A DNA stretch of 64,000 bases from Dastarcus helophoroides (lineage: Eukaryota; Arthropoda; Insecta; Coleoptera; Bothrideridae). Of this stretch, positions 45,801-57,855 are shown in pieces; position 1 is the first letter of the stretch, and each line of letters opens with the position of its first letter. The position numbers were made by a program, and so were the translations under genes. The notes below the pieces were generated by a model. It made no database searches and was not told the DNA's origin. It was given only the letters and a program-made list of their open reading frames with translations. Where the stretch lies: contig CM053329.1 of assembly GCA_028583605.1 (NCBI GenBank), positions 1,426,001 through 1,490,000 of the forward strand, read 5' to 3'.

Positions 45801-48800
45801 AAACAGGACTTTAAGTTAATCGAACTTTGTTTTAGATTTTAGACAAATTTTAGTTAAAGATCTAGCTTAGATTTTGAAATATTTTTATCATATGAAGGGG
45901 TTAGAGCAAAAAAGGTATAAATTACATTTTCTTGTTTTTTGAGATATTTGTAAATACCGAAACTTAAGCATGTATTCTTTTTGAGCAAAAATGGTGTAAG
46001 TGCATCTAGGCGAGTACTGGCGTCATGTTTGAACCAGTAGATATACCTACTTAGCACTTATCGAAAACCTGTTGGTGCAAAAAGGGTATAAGATCACTTG
46101 TACTGGTTTTGCACTTGACAGTGATTTAATATTTTAAAGACAGATGTGTCATACTGAGGTGGTGTTTATATTGATAACGAGTTGTTAACGGGGCTTTAAA
46201 TTTTTTTACATGTGCTCCAATCAGCTCTATAAACTCAATAAAATTTAGTTTGTATCATTGAAAATTAAGAGCAGAGAGAAGGCAGAATATCAGTAAATGG
46301 AAAAGAAATGACAAGAAGAGATTGCGATCAGAAGGGAAATTGTATGTAGGATATACAGGCGTAATGCATTCAAGTAAACACTTAAGAATTTTTAATCATG
46401 TGTTTGAAAATTTTTATAAAATACCTAGTGATGATTTGCAGACAGCGTATTTATCATCTTGTATTAAAAAAGAAGTTGCTAGAAGGAAGCAAGGATCACA
46501 AAAAGGCCGACACTAAAATAATGTTAATTAATAAGCGTGTAGTAATCAGTTTTTTCTCTGAAAACTAATAGAAGTTTTACTACAGTGTGTGCAAAAACTG
46601 AAAAATGCTGAGTATAAATAAAATTGATTAAAATGTTAGAAACTCTGTTATTTCTCATGTAAAGATATTTTCCAAAATACAAGAGTCATTATTAAGCCAC
46701 CCACCTAAAAGAAGTTAATCATAAGTTTCTGGAGACTGGCCACACATATATGGAGTGCGATAGGGATTTTGCTAGAATTGAAAAGTGCAAAAAAACAGAA
46801 TCCCCAAGTTTTTACTTGCGAGAATTGAAGAGAAGTGATTGCTGTTTCCTGCAAAAATTTATAGTGCTATAGTATGACCCAAGCAATGTGCTGTTCTTTT
46901 GTAAATTTATATAAATTAATAAAAGATCCAAAAAAAGATACGGAAGGAAGACCTATTAAGTTTAGAGAAATAACCCACTTTAGATATGAGCAAGAATTGG
47001 AATTTAAACCAGCCTTGGGTGATATTTATTTATTCTTGAAATGTATATCTGGATCAAGTTTTACTGGACGTCCATCTTTTTTTGTTTAATAACACATTTA
47101 CACTGCTGCATACAAATTTAGTTCCAATTAAATTTGAAAAATGGATACATTTACAGAGCCTTTTAGATTATATACCTCCAGTGTCTCATTTATTTTACAC
47201 AAACCTGAACCATGAGGAAGATCCCAAAAGTAAAACAACAGGACGAAAACGAACATTGATACCTGAACCCAGCATCACTCGAGAGGATCATGAAGAGTCC
47301 GACAACGAAATCGACATCGATGACGATGACATGTGTCTGCTTCACTTACAGAATGCATGTGTGTGCGTGCTGCTCCGACAACTTCATAGTGAATACAAAA
47401 TTAATTACCTGTAAATATTGTGAAGAAAGTTATTATCCTCACTGTGTTCAATTAAAAGATGCACTGTATAAAACTATAAGCGATTGCGCTAATATATTTT
47501 GGTATTGTGATACTTGTGTGGGACGCATTGACGAAAGGCTTAACTTCGTTAAAAGACTGGAAAAACCTGAAAAGGAAACTGCACAATGTAAGGTAAATAC
47601 TACCGAAATACTGAAAAGTTTAGAAAGTGTAAATGCCACACAGGACAAAAAATGGTCTGATGTTGTTAAAAATAAGTTTCCACCTTTAATAATAAAACCA
47701 GAAGAACATAAAACAAGACACCAATACCACAAAAACTGATGTTATACAATCAGTTAATCGAGCTAAGTTATCGATAGCAAAAAAAAAGTGAAACAAGTCA
47801 GTCGAGGTAGTGTTGTTATCGAATGTAATGATATGGAATCCCTTAAAACACTACCAAAAAAAAGTTGTCAATGAACTTAGTAGTAGGTGTTCATGACAAA
47901 TACTTAAGTGCAGAGAATAAATTTATTCATTTTGTAGCACATCAAAATTACCTAGCAAATATTGAAATTATAGAAATGAAAATGATCAGGAAATATATAC
48001 CAAAAAATAAAAAATCGCACAATGTGGTTTTAGAAGTATCGCCTTAAGCTTTCAAGTGCCTTTTAAACAATAAAAAAGTCTTTATTGGATGGGATAATTT
48101 TCCAGTATATGAATACGTTGAAGTATTAAGGTGCTACAAATGCTGGAAATATGGCCATAAAGCCATAAAATGTAGACAAATCAGTGTGGTTTGTCCATTT
48201 TGTAATAAAGACCATAAAAGTATCATTCAAATACACCTGAATAAACAAACTGCAAACATGCCTATGAAATGTTAAAGATTCCAAATATTGATTATAAACA
48301 TATAGTCTTTGACAAAAATTGCATATGTTATCAACCCGCTGTCGACCAATCAAAATTACGGACAAAATACACATAGCAATTAAAATCAGAGGTGAAAAAT
48401 GGGGAGACGTCGATGCTTAAAGATATCTTAATGGTACATGTAAATATCCAAGGACTTAGAACACACATACATGAAGTGGAACAATTATTATGTCAAAAAG
48501 ACCCTGCAGTATTGTGTGTAAGCGAATCACATGTTACTCCAGAAATTCAACAGCAAGAATTGAATATACTTGGATATAACACTCTAGTAGGTTATTCGAA
48601 CAGCAAGCACACAGGTGGAGTAGTTATATTCCTAAAAAATACCTTCAATTTTACAGTATTGTATAATAATTCAATTGAGTATAATTACTAGGCGCTTTTA
48701 GTCAAGATTCAAGTCCATAAAGAAGATTTAATAATCGGGGCCTTATATAGATCCCCAAATGCTAGTCATATGAAGTTTTTAGGCTATTTGAAAGAAAAAT

Positions 48801-51800
48801 TAGGCGAAGATATCCTACAAAAAGGAAAAACAGTATTAATGGGTGACCTAAATATCGACCTTTCCAAACATGATGGCAGTAGTAAATAAATTGAGAAAGA
48901 TTATTGAAGCTGCGGGGTTTACACAAATTGTTGAAAAAGACAAAGGACTACCAGTATCCTCATCTACTTTAATCGATCACATAATTACTAATGACTTTAA
49001 TGCAAGAAATGTTCCAGCCTTTAGTGACCATGAAATAATAGGTACGTCCCTTAACTTGAAAGTAATATTAAAAAATAATCGATTCATTTATAATAAAGAC
49101 TAAAGCAGTGGAAAAATTCCAGATATTTTGGAAAACCTAACAGGGAAGATCTGGAATTACACATCAACAAATGTAAATACAATATACGCCGATTTCATAA
49201 GAAATATAAATGATTCTGCGGACAAAGTTTCTCCTATAAGAGAACAGAGACTCAAAAGATATCCTTGGATAACAAATCAAGTACAGAAAGCCAGAGATGT
49301 CGCTTATAAAAGATTCTGCTACACAAAATTTGAAAATGATTGGGAGGATTATAAGTTAAATAGAAATAAAGCTATATCAGTCATATGTGCCGAAAAAACA
49401 AAATACTACAATAAAAATGTTGATGGAAGCAGAGGAGACGGAAAGAAGATGTGGAGAACAATAAAAGAATTGATGGGAGATAAAAAATGATCACCAGATT
49501 TCTTAATGATTGATTACGGGACGTACAATAGCCCAGAGAAGAAAATTTTAATAATTTCTATTCGACTAATGAGATCGCCGAAAGCATAGAAAACAGAGTA
49601 TGGATTTATCAAAATGATGTAGTAAAAAAAGAAATAACAATGTCCCACTTTAAAACTATAAACCTTTCGCAGGTTAGAAAAATTATTTCTGGTTTAAAAA
49701 ATAAAAGTACTAGTGATAACTCTCTCAGCGTTAAGTTATTTCAGGAGCTTTTTTGTGTAATAGGATATTCACTTTTGTACTTGGTGAATACATCTTTAAC
49801 AACTGGAAAATTGCCGAGTGAATTAAGGACCAGCGTCATAATTCCCGTTCCTAAAATTTCTAACCCCAAGAGTCCTGCTGAATTTAGACCGATAAACTTG
49901 TTACCAGTCGTCGAGGAAATTATTGAAATTATAGTGTGTGACCAGCTAAAATGCTACTTTGAACAAGATAAATTAACATACGTGGGACAATCAGGATTCA
50001 GAACAAACCACTCTTGTGAGTCATCACTTCATTATGTTTGTGCCACCTGGAGGAAAGACCTCAGACTATGCTCAGTGTGTTCGTCGATTTAAAGCGTGCT
50101 TTTGAAACAATCGATCGAGACATTTTAATTAAAAAATTGGAATCATACGGAATAAAGAATAATGCATTAATATGGATTAAAGATTACTTGCAGAATAGGT
50201 ATCATAGAACTAGGGTTGATAATAAATTATCAAATAAGAAAAAAAGCAAGTGGGGCGTCCTGCGGGGTACGTTTTGGGTTCATTGATGTTTTTGATTTGT
50301 ATAAATAATATCTACAAATCTCTGAATAACTCTTTTATTAATTTATTTGCTGATGACACTCTTATCTCTGTATCTGGAAATAGTTTTCATGAAATAACAA
50401 ATTAAAATTAAATGCGGAAAAAACGAAATGTATGGTAATAAAGGCAACGTCAAACTGTAGAAAATATGCATAATCTGGATTCACCATCAATATTGGTGGC
50501 ACTACTTTAAATTTTGTTCAAGAAATTAAATATTAAATTTTTTTTAGATCCTCAATTAAAATTTTATAATCAAGTAGATTATTTGTGCAAAAAAGTAGGT
50601 AAAAAAATCGGGTATTTTCCTCGCGTGTCACAATTTTTATCACAATGGTCTAAGATACTTGTGTACAATACCATAATATTGCCCCATTTTAATTACTGTT
50701 GTTCCTTATTATTATCGTGTACCAAAGAAAGCATAGATCAACTTCAGCGTCAGCAGAATAAAGCGATTGCGAAAAATACTGAAATGTAGTAAAAATACTC
50801 CTATTAATAATATGTTGAAGACATTAACTCGGCTATCCATTGAACAGAACATAAGAAAGGCGAATCTAGTTTTAATCTATAAATTGAGTGAAAGTGAAAT
50901 GGCACCTTATTTAAATATTTTTCCTGACAAAAAGAGCAGACCTTCAACAGTACAATATTCGTTCAAAAAATAATTGCAACATTGAATTTAAAAAAAAAAA
51001 CAATCTTACAAAAAACTTTATTTTGTGAAGGGCTGCATCTGTTCAATGCTTTACCTGAGGATATAAAAAAACTCAAACAACTTGAGAGTATTTAATAAAA
51101 AAGTCTCTAAATATTTACATAGTTGTAGTAGCATTGACTGATGTGATTAGTGTTAATTATCTTTTATATTATGTATAACATGTGAAGTTATTGTACTAGC
51201 AAATTGCTAAATAAATCATATTATAAGCTCTGGCTATGAACCAATAGATATTTTTTGGCAGAACTGCATATGTTTTAATGATACAATCATTAAAATAAAT
51301 AAATACATTAGTGCAAAAAGGGTATGATTTCACTAATAGAATTATACGTTATCTTTTCATACAATTCATTTTACTAAAAATTTGTGCCGTTATTACAAAA
51401 TTTTAAAAAAGCAATAAACTTTGGGGACCAATTTCTCAAAACTAGATAAGATGTACTTATATCCTTTTTGCTCTAACTCCTTCATCATCTATCATGAAAC
51501 TGTGGGAATTGTTTTATAAACATAAAATAATATTTATATTTTAAGTTCAATTATGATTAATATTGTTACGGGCTTTATCTGTACGAATTGATTACACGTG
51601 ATGGATTATACCCACTTTATTATTGAACTCAACTTGGTTCACCACAATTGAACAATTAACTTACTTATTATTGACTTCAACTAACTCATTAATTACACTG
51701 ACTCTAACTGACTGACTAGAGGGAAAGCTCACCGCCTTTTATAATTTTGGCCTCCGGCTTCTAGAACTTTTTGGCAGATAAGGTTTATCGTTCCCGAAAT

Positions 51801-54800
51801 TTCTGGAATGCTTATCTGCCATTTGTTTCGTTATCTCGGCCGCTTTCCCCTTATCAGATCCTTCTAGAAACTTTTTTTATTTACTAAATTATACAATTCA
51901 ATTCTTAATTCTATTCCATCTATTTACATTGCGTTACAATATGGATAATCTTGCAGATGAATTTGGATTTGGCACATATTCATGAAATTTTAAGGCATTC
52001 TGATTTGGTCTCTAAATTAGCGGCTAAGTCATGTGCTGATGGTTCACCAACTCAAAAATTATGTGCAGCAATTTTCTACATTTTCGGAGGTTACGATCCA
52101 GATGAATTAGATAAGGTAATGTTTATTCAATTAAAAGCTTTTACATTTTTCCTAGAGATACAGTTAAAATAATTACCTATATTTTAGTCAAGAATACCGA
52201 TTTATGCGTCAAATGCACCCGCTGGAGCTTCTACAAAGCAACTATATCATTATATTCAGATATATAAAGCAGGTAAACCTTTTAACAAAGACATCGAATG
52301 TTATTTTATTCATTTGGTTATATATTTTTCATATTATTAAAACAATTTAGTTGTATTTACTTAATTTTAATAGCAGATAGAACATCTTCAGCGATTGAAT
52401 AGCGTCAATGGACTACTGAACGAAGAAGTACATGCACCGTTTACTTCCGACTCTGGCCGTGGGTCCTTCGTAACCTTATTGCTTGATTTTACTTCCCTTT
52501 TACAGGCGTAGCTAGAATAAGGTAGGATAGGGCACTTGCCCCCCTCTGGCTCATGCAGCTCAACGAAAATTTATATTCATTGAGGAGGCTTTTTCTAAAA
52601 TTCGTTTCTTCTGTGAGATATCGAAATTTCGACTTATTTCTCAAAATTCGTCTTTTTTTCACAAATTTCATTTAAAACAAATTTATTCCTAAACTTCGAT
52701 TTCTTTCATCGGAATCCGACTTTCTTGAAATTTCGAATTTTTATCTTAAAATTCATCGTTTTATTTTCCGAATATTTCAAATTTTCTTCAAATTTTGATT
52801 TTCTGTATATTTCGGCTTGTTTATCAAGATTTATCTTTTTTCTCAAAATTTTGTAGATCTTTTGATAAAGAAATAAAATATTTATGTGGAAATTTTGATA
52901 ATGATTTTTTGGAGATTTTGTAAAGTTTGTACGAAGACAAAAATTCCGAGAAAATTTTTTCTGGAATTATTTATAACTGAAATTCAACTTTCTAAAAATT
53001 ACAACTTGTTTCCCAAAATTTCCACATTTATCTCAATATTGGACATTTTCTGACTTAAGGGTGGGGTTGATCGGGACGCAGGTCTGCAAGCAGTCAAGAA
53101 AAAATGGAAAAAAATTCATTTTTCTGAAAATTCGTCCTTTTTCCAAAATTTCGATAAAATTTAACTCTCTCTGAAAAATGTCGAGTGTTTATTAAATTTC
53201 GACAATTTGCTCGAAATTTCGATTCTTTAGTCACAACCTCCAATTTTTATTCTTTAAATTCATTTTTGTTTAAATCGGTCTTTTTTTGAAAATTTGAAAT
53301 TAATCCAGAAATTTAATCCTGTATGCTCCCGAAAATCAGAATATTGGGCCTCTAAATTTGTCCTTTTCTTAAAATGTTGACTTTTTTTCACGATTTATTT
53401 ATTTTTCACAAACGACGATATCCAAAATTGTTCCTTTTCACTAAAAATTAACTTTTTCCGGAACACTTCGATCTTTTGCTTCATTTGGTAGTTCTAGAAA
53501 TTTCGAGTGTTTTTCCGGGATTTTATTTTTTTTTTCAAGAAATTTATTTTTATCAACATGGGAAGACTTTTAGAATTTGATTTTTCAGAAATTTTGACCG
53601 GTTTCTTTAAGCTTGCTTTCTTCTGAATATTTTTATTTTAGTCTCAAAATTCGAGTTTAACTTTTCCGAAAATTTACACTTTTTCCCATCAGTTTGAATT
53701 CGTCTTTTTTTGACATTTCTGCTTTATTCTCAAAATTCTGTTTTTTGTACTTTTCTTTCAAAAATCATTTTTTTGTCAAAATTCTGCTATTTTACTTAAT
53801 ATTTGTTTTTTATTATTATATTATTATATTATATTTTTATTTCGTCTTGAATTTGACTCCAGAAATTTTAACTTCATATCTCGCTTTATTTTCAAAATCT
53901 CGACATTAATTTCAAAATTAATTAAGTTTTAATTTCTGGAAATGTCGACTTTTTCCTCAAAATTGACTGACTCTTTCTTGAAATTTCGTTTTCCTGAAAT
54001 TCGTCTGTTTTCTCAAAATTAGATCGGAATGTTATCAAAAATTAATGTTGATATGTTGAGAAAAATATTTCGGTAATTTCAAGAAAAAGATTTCTTGTAT
54101 ATTAAATTTTATTATTGAAATTTAAATATTATTTCAAAATTGGAATGAAGAATCAAAAATTTCGAGAAAAATGTTTTTGGAAATACCAAATTTTTTCGCA
54201 ATATTCGACTTTTGGAAATATTTTGGCATTTTTAGAATTTTCAATATTTTTCGAATTTTTTAGAAAGGTAGGCTTTTTATTCCAAATTTGGTTTTCTACA
54301 TAAATAGACTTTTTCAAATTTGGTTTTTTTTCTCGAAATCTTCGCTTCCAAAATTACGACTTTACTTTTAAATATCCTACTTTTGAAATTTTTTATAGAA
54401 ATTTGGACCTTTTTCTTTTAACTTTTCGAAGGTATTTTTCAAGAATCATTATTTTTTTTAAATCCATATTTTTATATTCGGGTTTTTCTGAATTTTAATT
54501 TTTTTAATTTAAATTTCCGAAAATTTCATGTTTTTCAAAATGTCTTATTCTCGACATTTTGACTTTTACTTCAAAATGCGATATTTTATGTTTCTGGGGA
54601 ACTTCAACTAACAGTAGAAAATTTTCTTAAAATTTCATTTTTCATAAAATTGCTTTTTTTTCACAACATTCGACCTTTGGAAATATATTTTTTTCGAATT
54701 TTCAACTTTTTTTGAGATTCTTCGAAAGGTTAGTTTTCTATTTTAAATACGATTTTTTAAACAATCCGAGTTTGTTGCAAAATTGTTTTTTTTTTCTCTC

Positions 54801-57031
54801 GAATATCGTTAATTTTTTCGAAATTCATATTTTTAATATCTGGATTATTTTAAAAATTTCTTCATTTTTAAATTTGGCTTTCCGAAAATTTATTGTTTCT
54901 CAAAATTTGTCTTCATCTCGAAATTTTGACAAAATAGGATGTTTCTGAAAATGTATGGAATATTTTCTTAAAATTTCGACTTTTTTTTTTCAAAATTCTT
55001 TACTTTTCCAAAATTGGATTGATATTTTTAATAAAAATCTAAATATTCTGAGAATAACGTTTTTAGGAAATCTGAGAAAATGATTTCTTGTGAATTTCAA
55101 GATTAGGACCACATTGAAATAAAGTAAAAATTCTGAGAGAAATATTTTTGAGGACTGAATTTTTTTCTCTAAATTAGACTTACAATTACTCTGGTAATTG
55201 TCACTTTTTTCACAAAACTCGACTTTAAAATTTCGATTTTTTTTTCTTCGAAATTTCGAAAGTTTTCAAAATTTTGCGATAGATTTGATCCTCCAGTTCA
55301 TGTAGTTATGTGAAAATATACATATACTTAGCCGGCATTTTCCGGTTTTCTCTTTTTTAAAATTAATTTGATTCTCACCCCTCCCTGAACGAAATCCTGC
55401 ATATTCTCATGTTCCTTTTCATTTTAATTACAAATGCTAAACGTTGTCTGTGTTTGGTTTTAAGTTTCCGTAATTAAATCAACTAGACATAAACATGATA
55501 AACTGGGACAAATAAAAAACAACTAAAGAAATAATATTTGGATTAAGTTGACTTTGGCATTACAAGTTTTAGACAATTTTTAATATTATCACAAACCAAA
55601 GGTTGGCAAATCAATATTTTAATCGCGATTTGAAGCAATAATAAACAAGATTAAATCAATTTTCTCGATCAACAAAATATTGGATTATCTTAATATTTAA
55701 CGCAAAGCTGATGTATTATTTAAAAGAGCTTTTTTATGATTTTCTGTTCGATGCTAAAGATACATATCAAAATGTGTAAGAAATAACCGCCCCCTGATCT
55801 CTTAGGGATCTAATAGATTTTAATAGAGTTAGTAGATATTGGGCCATAGATTATTGGAAAACTGCAGGTTTTTCGATATGGTAATAGATGTTAAGAAAAA
55901 AACGATATTTTATCAAAAAATAGGTGCTTGCATTCCAAGGCTCTTAGACCATAAAATATTAATTTTTTTCAAAGAAAAAACTTGATTTAGCCGAAGGATG
56001 GAATGCAGATCAAATTCGTCTTTTATGTTAATTTATTTAGATGAATATTTACCGAATTATTACAGATTTACTAAATTGTACGCAAAGTAGTAATTGCGGT
56101 TGGAATCGAACTTTTGAGTGCGATCGCAGGCGATTCCATAAACTATGTTGGTCATCGACTTATTGCTAATAGCAAATAAATGTCTTTTACCTAAGACATT
56201 ATCAACACAGTCACCAATTCCTCAAATATTGCCGACGGGTTATAAAACAAGTCTGTATTTGAAAATATACTATTCTTTTTTAATTTTTAATAATAACATA
56301 GGATCATTTGGATCCAGCTTCAAATTTATTCACAAATAAAAATGATTGAATTTGGTCTGTGTACTACCCACGGTAGTAAATGGTGTGGAGCCCTAATTGT
56401 GCGAGCCTGACTGGCTCTTGGCTGATTTTTTTTTATTTTAGCGGCTTTTCAACAATTTGACTACGGTTACTTCGGAAACCTTCGAAGATATAATTCCTTC
56501 CATCCGCCTAAATACCAGATATCTTCCATTACTGCACCTGTTGCTTTACACCATTCTAAAAATGATATATTATGTTCAGTAACGGTTAGTATCTGACAAT
56601 TACTATTAAAAATATTATAAATTTCGAATCTGCCACATTGGCGTTCCTTTATTGGCGTTAATTGTTATATTACTCTAGGAAACTCAAAAACTAGGTGATG
56701 ATTATCAACTAGGATAGGTAGATTTGAGTTGAGCACGCTTTGTTCAAATGATTTACAATGTTCCATCAATAAACTTATTAATTTATATTTAATTAAAATC
56801 TTTATAAAAATAATAAAGCAGAACCTTACGTAATATAAAACATGGGAATTATTCGAATTTTGAAAAGAATTCTATTTACAGGATGTTGAACGATTAGCCA
56901 AGGAACTGCCACACGTTGTTCTGAAGAGAATTGTGCCTTTCGATAAGTTTTCTCATTTGGATTTTCAATGGGGAATACACGCTAAAGATTTAGTTTACAA
57001 TGAAGTTATTAAAACTATGTCTGAATATTAG
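42795..57031 (+). CDS. Secreted acid lipase (lipase 3/gastric lipase-like), seven exons
   Basis: An alpha/beta-hydrolase of the acid/gastric lipase family that hydrolyses triglycerides or cholesteryl esters; probably secreted into the gut or lysosomal. CDS = 42795..42899, 44781..45103, 45161..45407, 51957..52115, 52188..52272, 56442..56584, 56882..57031; 403 aa, the usual family length, all junctions GT-AG. Signal peptide about 1-20 (hydrophobic LSLIFLLTVYS). N-terminal lipase block KYGYPLESHTIKTEDGY at 41-57; oxyanion region HGF at 84-86; nucleophile Ser174 in AHSQG (Gly to Ala at the first position of GxSxG); lid in exon 4; Asp348 in KNDIL; His379 in SHLDF. Intron 3 (6.5 kb) and intron 5 (4.2 kb) are packed with mobile DNA, but the coding sequence is intact. 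A neighbouring pseudogene and an exon-1 relic show a tandem family. Confidence 0.94.
43636..43760. repeat. 55-bp inverted repeat with 15-nt loop in lipase intron 1
   Basis: Arms 43636-43690 and 43706-43760 are complementary at 53 of 55 positions; the loop is 43691-43705. The related sequence at 41430-41550 has the left arm and loop but no right arm. Confidence 0.85.
44781..45103 (+). CDS. Lipase exon 2 (N-terminal hydrolase core)
   Basis: Acceptor TTTTTAG, donor TTTAG|GTTAGT. Residues 36-142: GYPLESH, EDGYIL, the HGF oxyanion region, ADQGYDVWLGNQRGN. Confidence 0.95.
45161..45407 (+). CDS. Lipase exon 3 (nucleophile elbow)
   Basis: Acceptor ATTACAG, donor AAGG|GTAAGT. Residues 143-225: FHEIGIYDLPAKIDYIL, the Ser174 elbow AHSQGTTEFF, ALAPVAYM. 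Confidence 0.95.
46290..47330 (+). pseudogene. DUF7869-like protein remnant, middle deleted
   Basis: Four pieces in collinear order: KRLRSEGKLYVGYTG (46310-46365), NHKFLETGHTYMECDRDFA (46717-46775), EGRPIKFREITHFRYEQE (46940-47000), and LVPIKFEKWIHLQSLLDYIP (47120-47180) followed by an acidic tail. I recall this pattern (Gly-His-Thr/Ser with Asp, then I..kky.dL..Ll.yIPp) from uncharacterised insect proteins carrying DUF7869. Frameshifts and loss of the centre make it non-functional. The assignment is by memory of the pattern, not a search. Confidence 0.5.
47320..48275 (+). pseudogene. LINE ORF1 relic (PHD-like finger and CCHC knuckle)
   Basis: 47320-47739: a PHD-type finger with CACC, CKYC, HC and WYCDTC pairs, then a charged stretch. 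48130-48200: a zinc knuckle (CYKCWKYGHKAIKC) followed by CPFCNKDH. Stops between 47739 and 48120 break the ORF. Confidence 0.7.
47331..51308 (+). mobile_element. Jockey/CR1-like non-LTR retrotransposon, degraded
   Basis: ORF1 with PHD-like and CCHC zinc fingers, ORF2 with AP endonuclease and reverse transcriptase, and a 3' end with AAATAAATAAATA at 51290-51304. Same strand as the lipase. The 5' border is uncertain: it could be near 47330 (just past the DUF7869 tail) or 46090 if the repeated GTGCAAAAAGGGTAT is its target duplication. Confidence 0.75.
48420..50973 (+). pseudogene. LINE ORF2 relic (AP endonuclease, reverse transcriptase)
   Basis: Endonuclease: VHVNIQGLR (48435), CVSESH (48515), LYRSPN (48745), MGDLNIDL (48840), LIDHIITN (48970), SDHEI (49025). 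Reverse transcriptase: EFRPINLLP (49880), GFRTNHSC (49995), VFVDLKRAFETIDRDIL (50070-50125), GVLRGT (50255), FADDTLIS (50347). Several frameshifts and stops. It is clearly inactive. Confidence 0.85.
51564..51938. mobile_element. Solo LTR (Ty3/gypsy-like), 375 bp
   Basis: It starts TGTTACGGGC and ends GCGTTACA, i.e. TG...CA with the inverted TGTTAC/GTTACA (one mismatch), and is flanked by perfect 4-bp repeats ATAT (51560-51563, 51939-51942). No internal domain remains, so it arose by LTR-LTR recombination. The right end is 18 bp from the lipase exon 4 start. Confidence 0.85.
51957..52115 (+). CDS. Lipase exon 4 (lid region)
   Basis: Acceptor CTTGCAG just 18 bp past the end of a solo LTR, donor AAG|GTAATG. 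53 codons with a Cys-containing lid (CADGSPTQKLCAAIFYIFGG). Confidence 0.9.
52188..52272 (+). CDS. Lipase exon 5
   Basis: Acceptor ATTTTAG, donor GCAG|GTAAAC. Residues 279-306: PIYASNAPAGASTKQLYHY, the conserved H-Y...KA helix of the family. Confidence 0.9.
52500..55410 (+). mobile_element. Array-filled element, copy 2 (related to 9506-11880)
   Basis: Start GGCGTAGCTAGAATAAGG, GGGCACTTGCCCCCC, CAACGAAAATTTATATT. About 2.7 kb of degenerate TTTTTCTCAAAATTTCGACTT units follow, then the end block with ATACATATACTTAG, TTTTCCGGTTTTC and CACCCCTCCCTGAAC. Same layout and orientation as copy 1. It lies in lipase intron 5. Confidence 0.7.
55411..56441. other. Rest of lipase intron 5
   Basis: A/T-rich, no recognisable element or gene. 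It ends at the exon 6 acceptor. Confidence 0.5.
56442..56584 (+). CDS. Lipase exon 6 (catalytic Asp)
   Basis: Acceptor ATTTTAG, donor ACG|GTTAGT. Contains FQQFDYG, NPP-like HPPKY and the catalytic Asp in HHSKNDIL. Confidence 0.9.
56882..57031 (+). CDS. Lipase exon 7 (catalytic His)
   Basis: Acceptor TTTACAG. 49 codons plus TAG. Contains LAKELPHV and the catalytic His in FSHLDFQWG. Confidence 0.93.
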   Translation, partial: DVERLAKELPHVVLKRIVPFDKFSHLDFQWGIHAKDLVYNEVIKTMSEY

Positions 57032-57074
57032 GAAAATATTTCTAACAATTAAAATTGACTACAAAATGTGATTA

Positions 57075-57080
57075 AATAAA
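57075..57080 (+). promoter_or_regulatory. Lipase polyadenylation signal AATAAA
   Basis: Canonical hexamer 43 bp after the TAG stop, giving a short 3' UTR. Confidence 0.65.
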
Positions 57081-57847
57081 ATTATTAATCAGTAGATATC
57101 TAACTTATTTCAAACTTGGACCCCTTATAAATTATAAATAAAAGTAGCAAGACATGTAAATCAACTTTTCAGCAGACAAAATGACAAGGTCTTTAAACAA
57201 ACCAATTTTTATTTTAAAGCTAATCAGACGACAATATGATCCTTTTATTAATCAAACCATTATCCTTCGATACTTTAAATAAACTCATGGAATAGCATTA
57301 ACCATGAATTCGGAATCATTTTTGAATCGACATAAATATTCAGTTAAAAACACAGGATGTTTTTTTTCTAAGAAAACATCTAGGAATAAAGCAGTCAATA
57401 TTGTCATGGATAGTTAATTTTTTTTTATCCTTGCTATCAGCTTCTCAAAAGTCATTGATGAAGCATTTGAAATAACGTAATACTTGGTTATGTTTCACAG
57501 TTTCACAAAAGTTTTATTAATATCTGGGCGGTCTTAGTGATTCTTTTAAGTTATTCATTATTTGTGCTAAAAGAAATAAATTATCTTATTAGCTACCCAC
57601 TATTTATAAGGCCGAATTAAGGTCTTTTCTCATGTATGGAACTCAGTCCCAAAATATGTTCCACTGTTGTGGTGCCGAGGTGTAGTTATCAGTTGTTTGA
57701 AATGGCAAGTAGACTTAGCACCTGTTCTATTTTGTGCCAATTTTATTGATACAAGTCATATAGGTGGTAAATGTGGTGCAGGTAAAACACGTACAGTGCA
57801 GCAATAATAACATTTATAAAAATTATGCATAAATAATAATGATGACC
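57081..57847. other. Intergenic, nothing recognised
   Basis: A TATAAATTATAAATAAAAG stretch at 57126-57144 followed by an ATG at 57181 resembles a lipase-like promoter, but the ORF is 34 codons with no lipase similarity. Confidence 0.4.
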
Positions 57848-57855
57848 ATGTGTAG

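Larger units (their letters stand above)
45892..51485. mobile_element. TIR-bounded insertion in lipase intron 3, itself hit by a LINE
   Basis: Left end ATGAAGGGGTTAGAGCAAAA (45892), right end the complement of ATGAAGGAGTTAGAGCAAAA (to 51485). Subterminal GAGCAAAAA.GG.(T/G)TA motifs repeat at 45903 and 45983. A copy of GTGCAAAAAGGGTAT at 46074 and again at 51311 may instead be a target duplication. The interior contains DUF7869-like remnants and a LINE. Confidence 0.6.

Noticed and set aside
57126..57285. TATA-like box and 34-codon ORF after the lipase
   Set aside because: ORF has no lipase or signal-peptide features.
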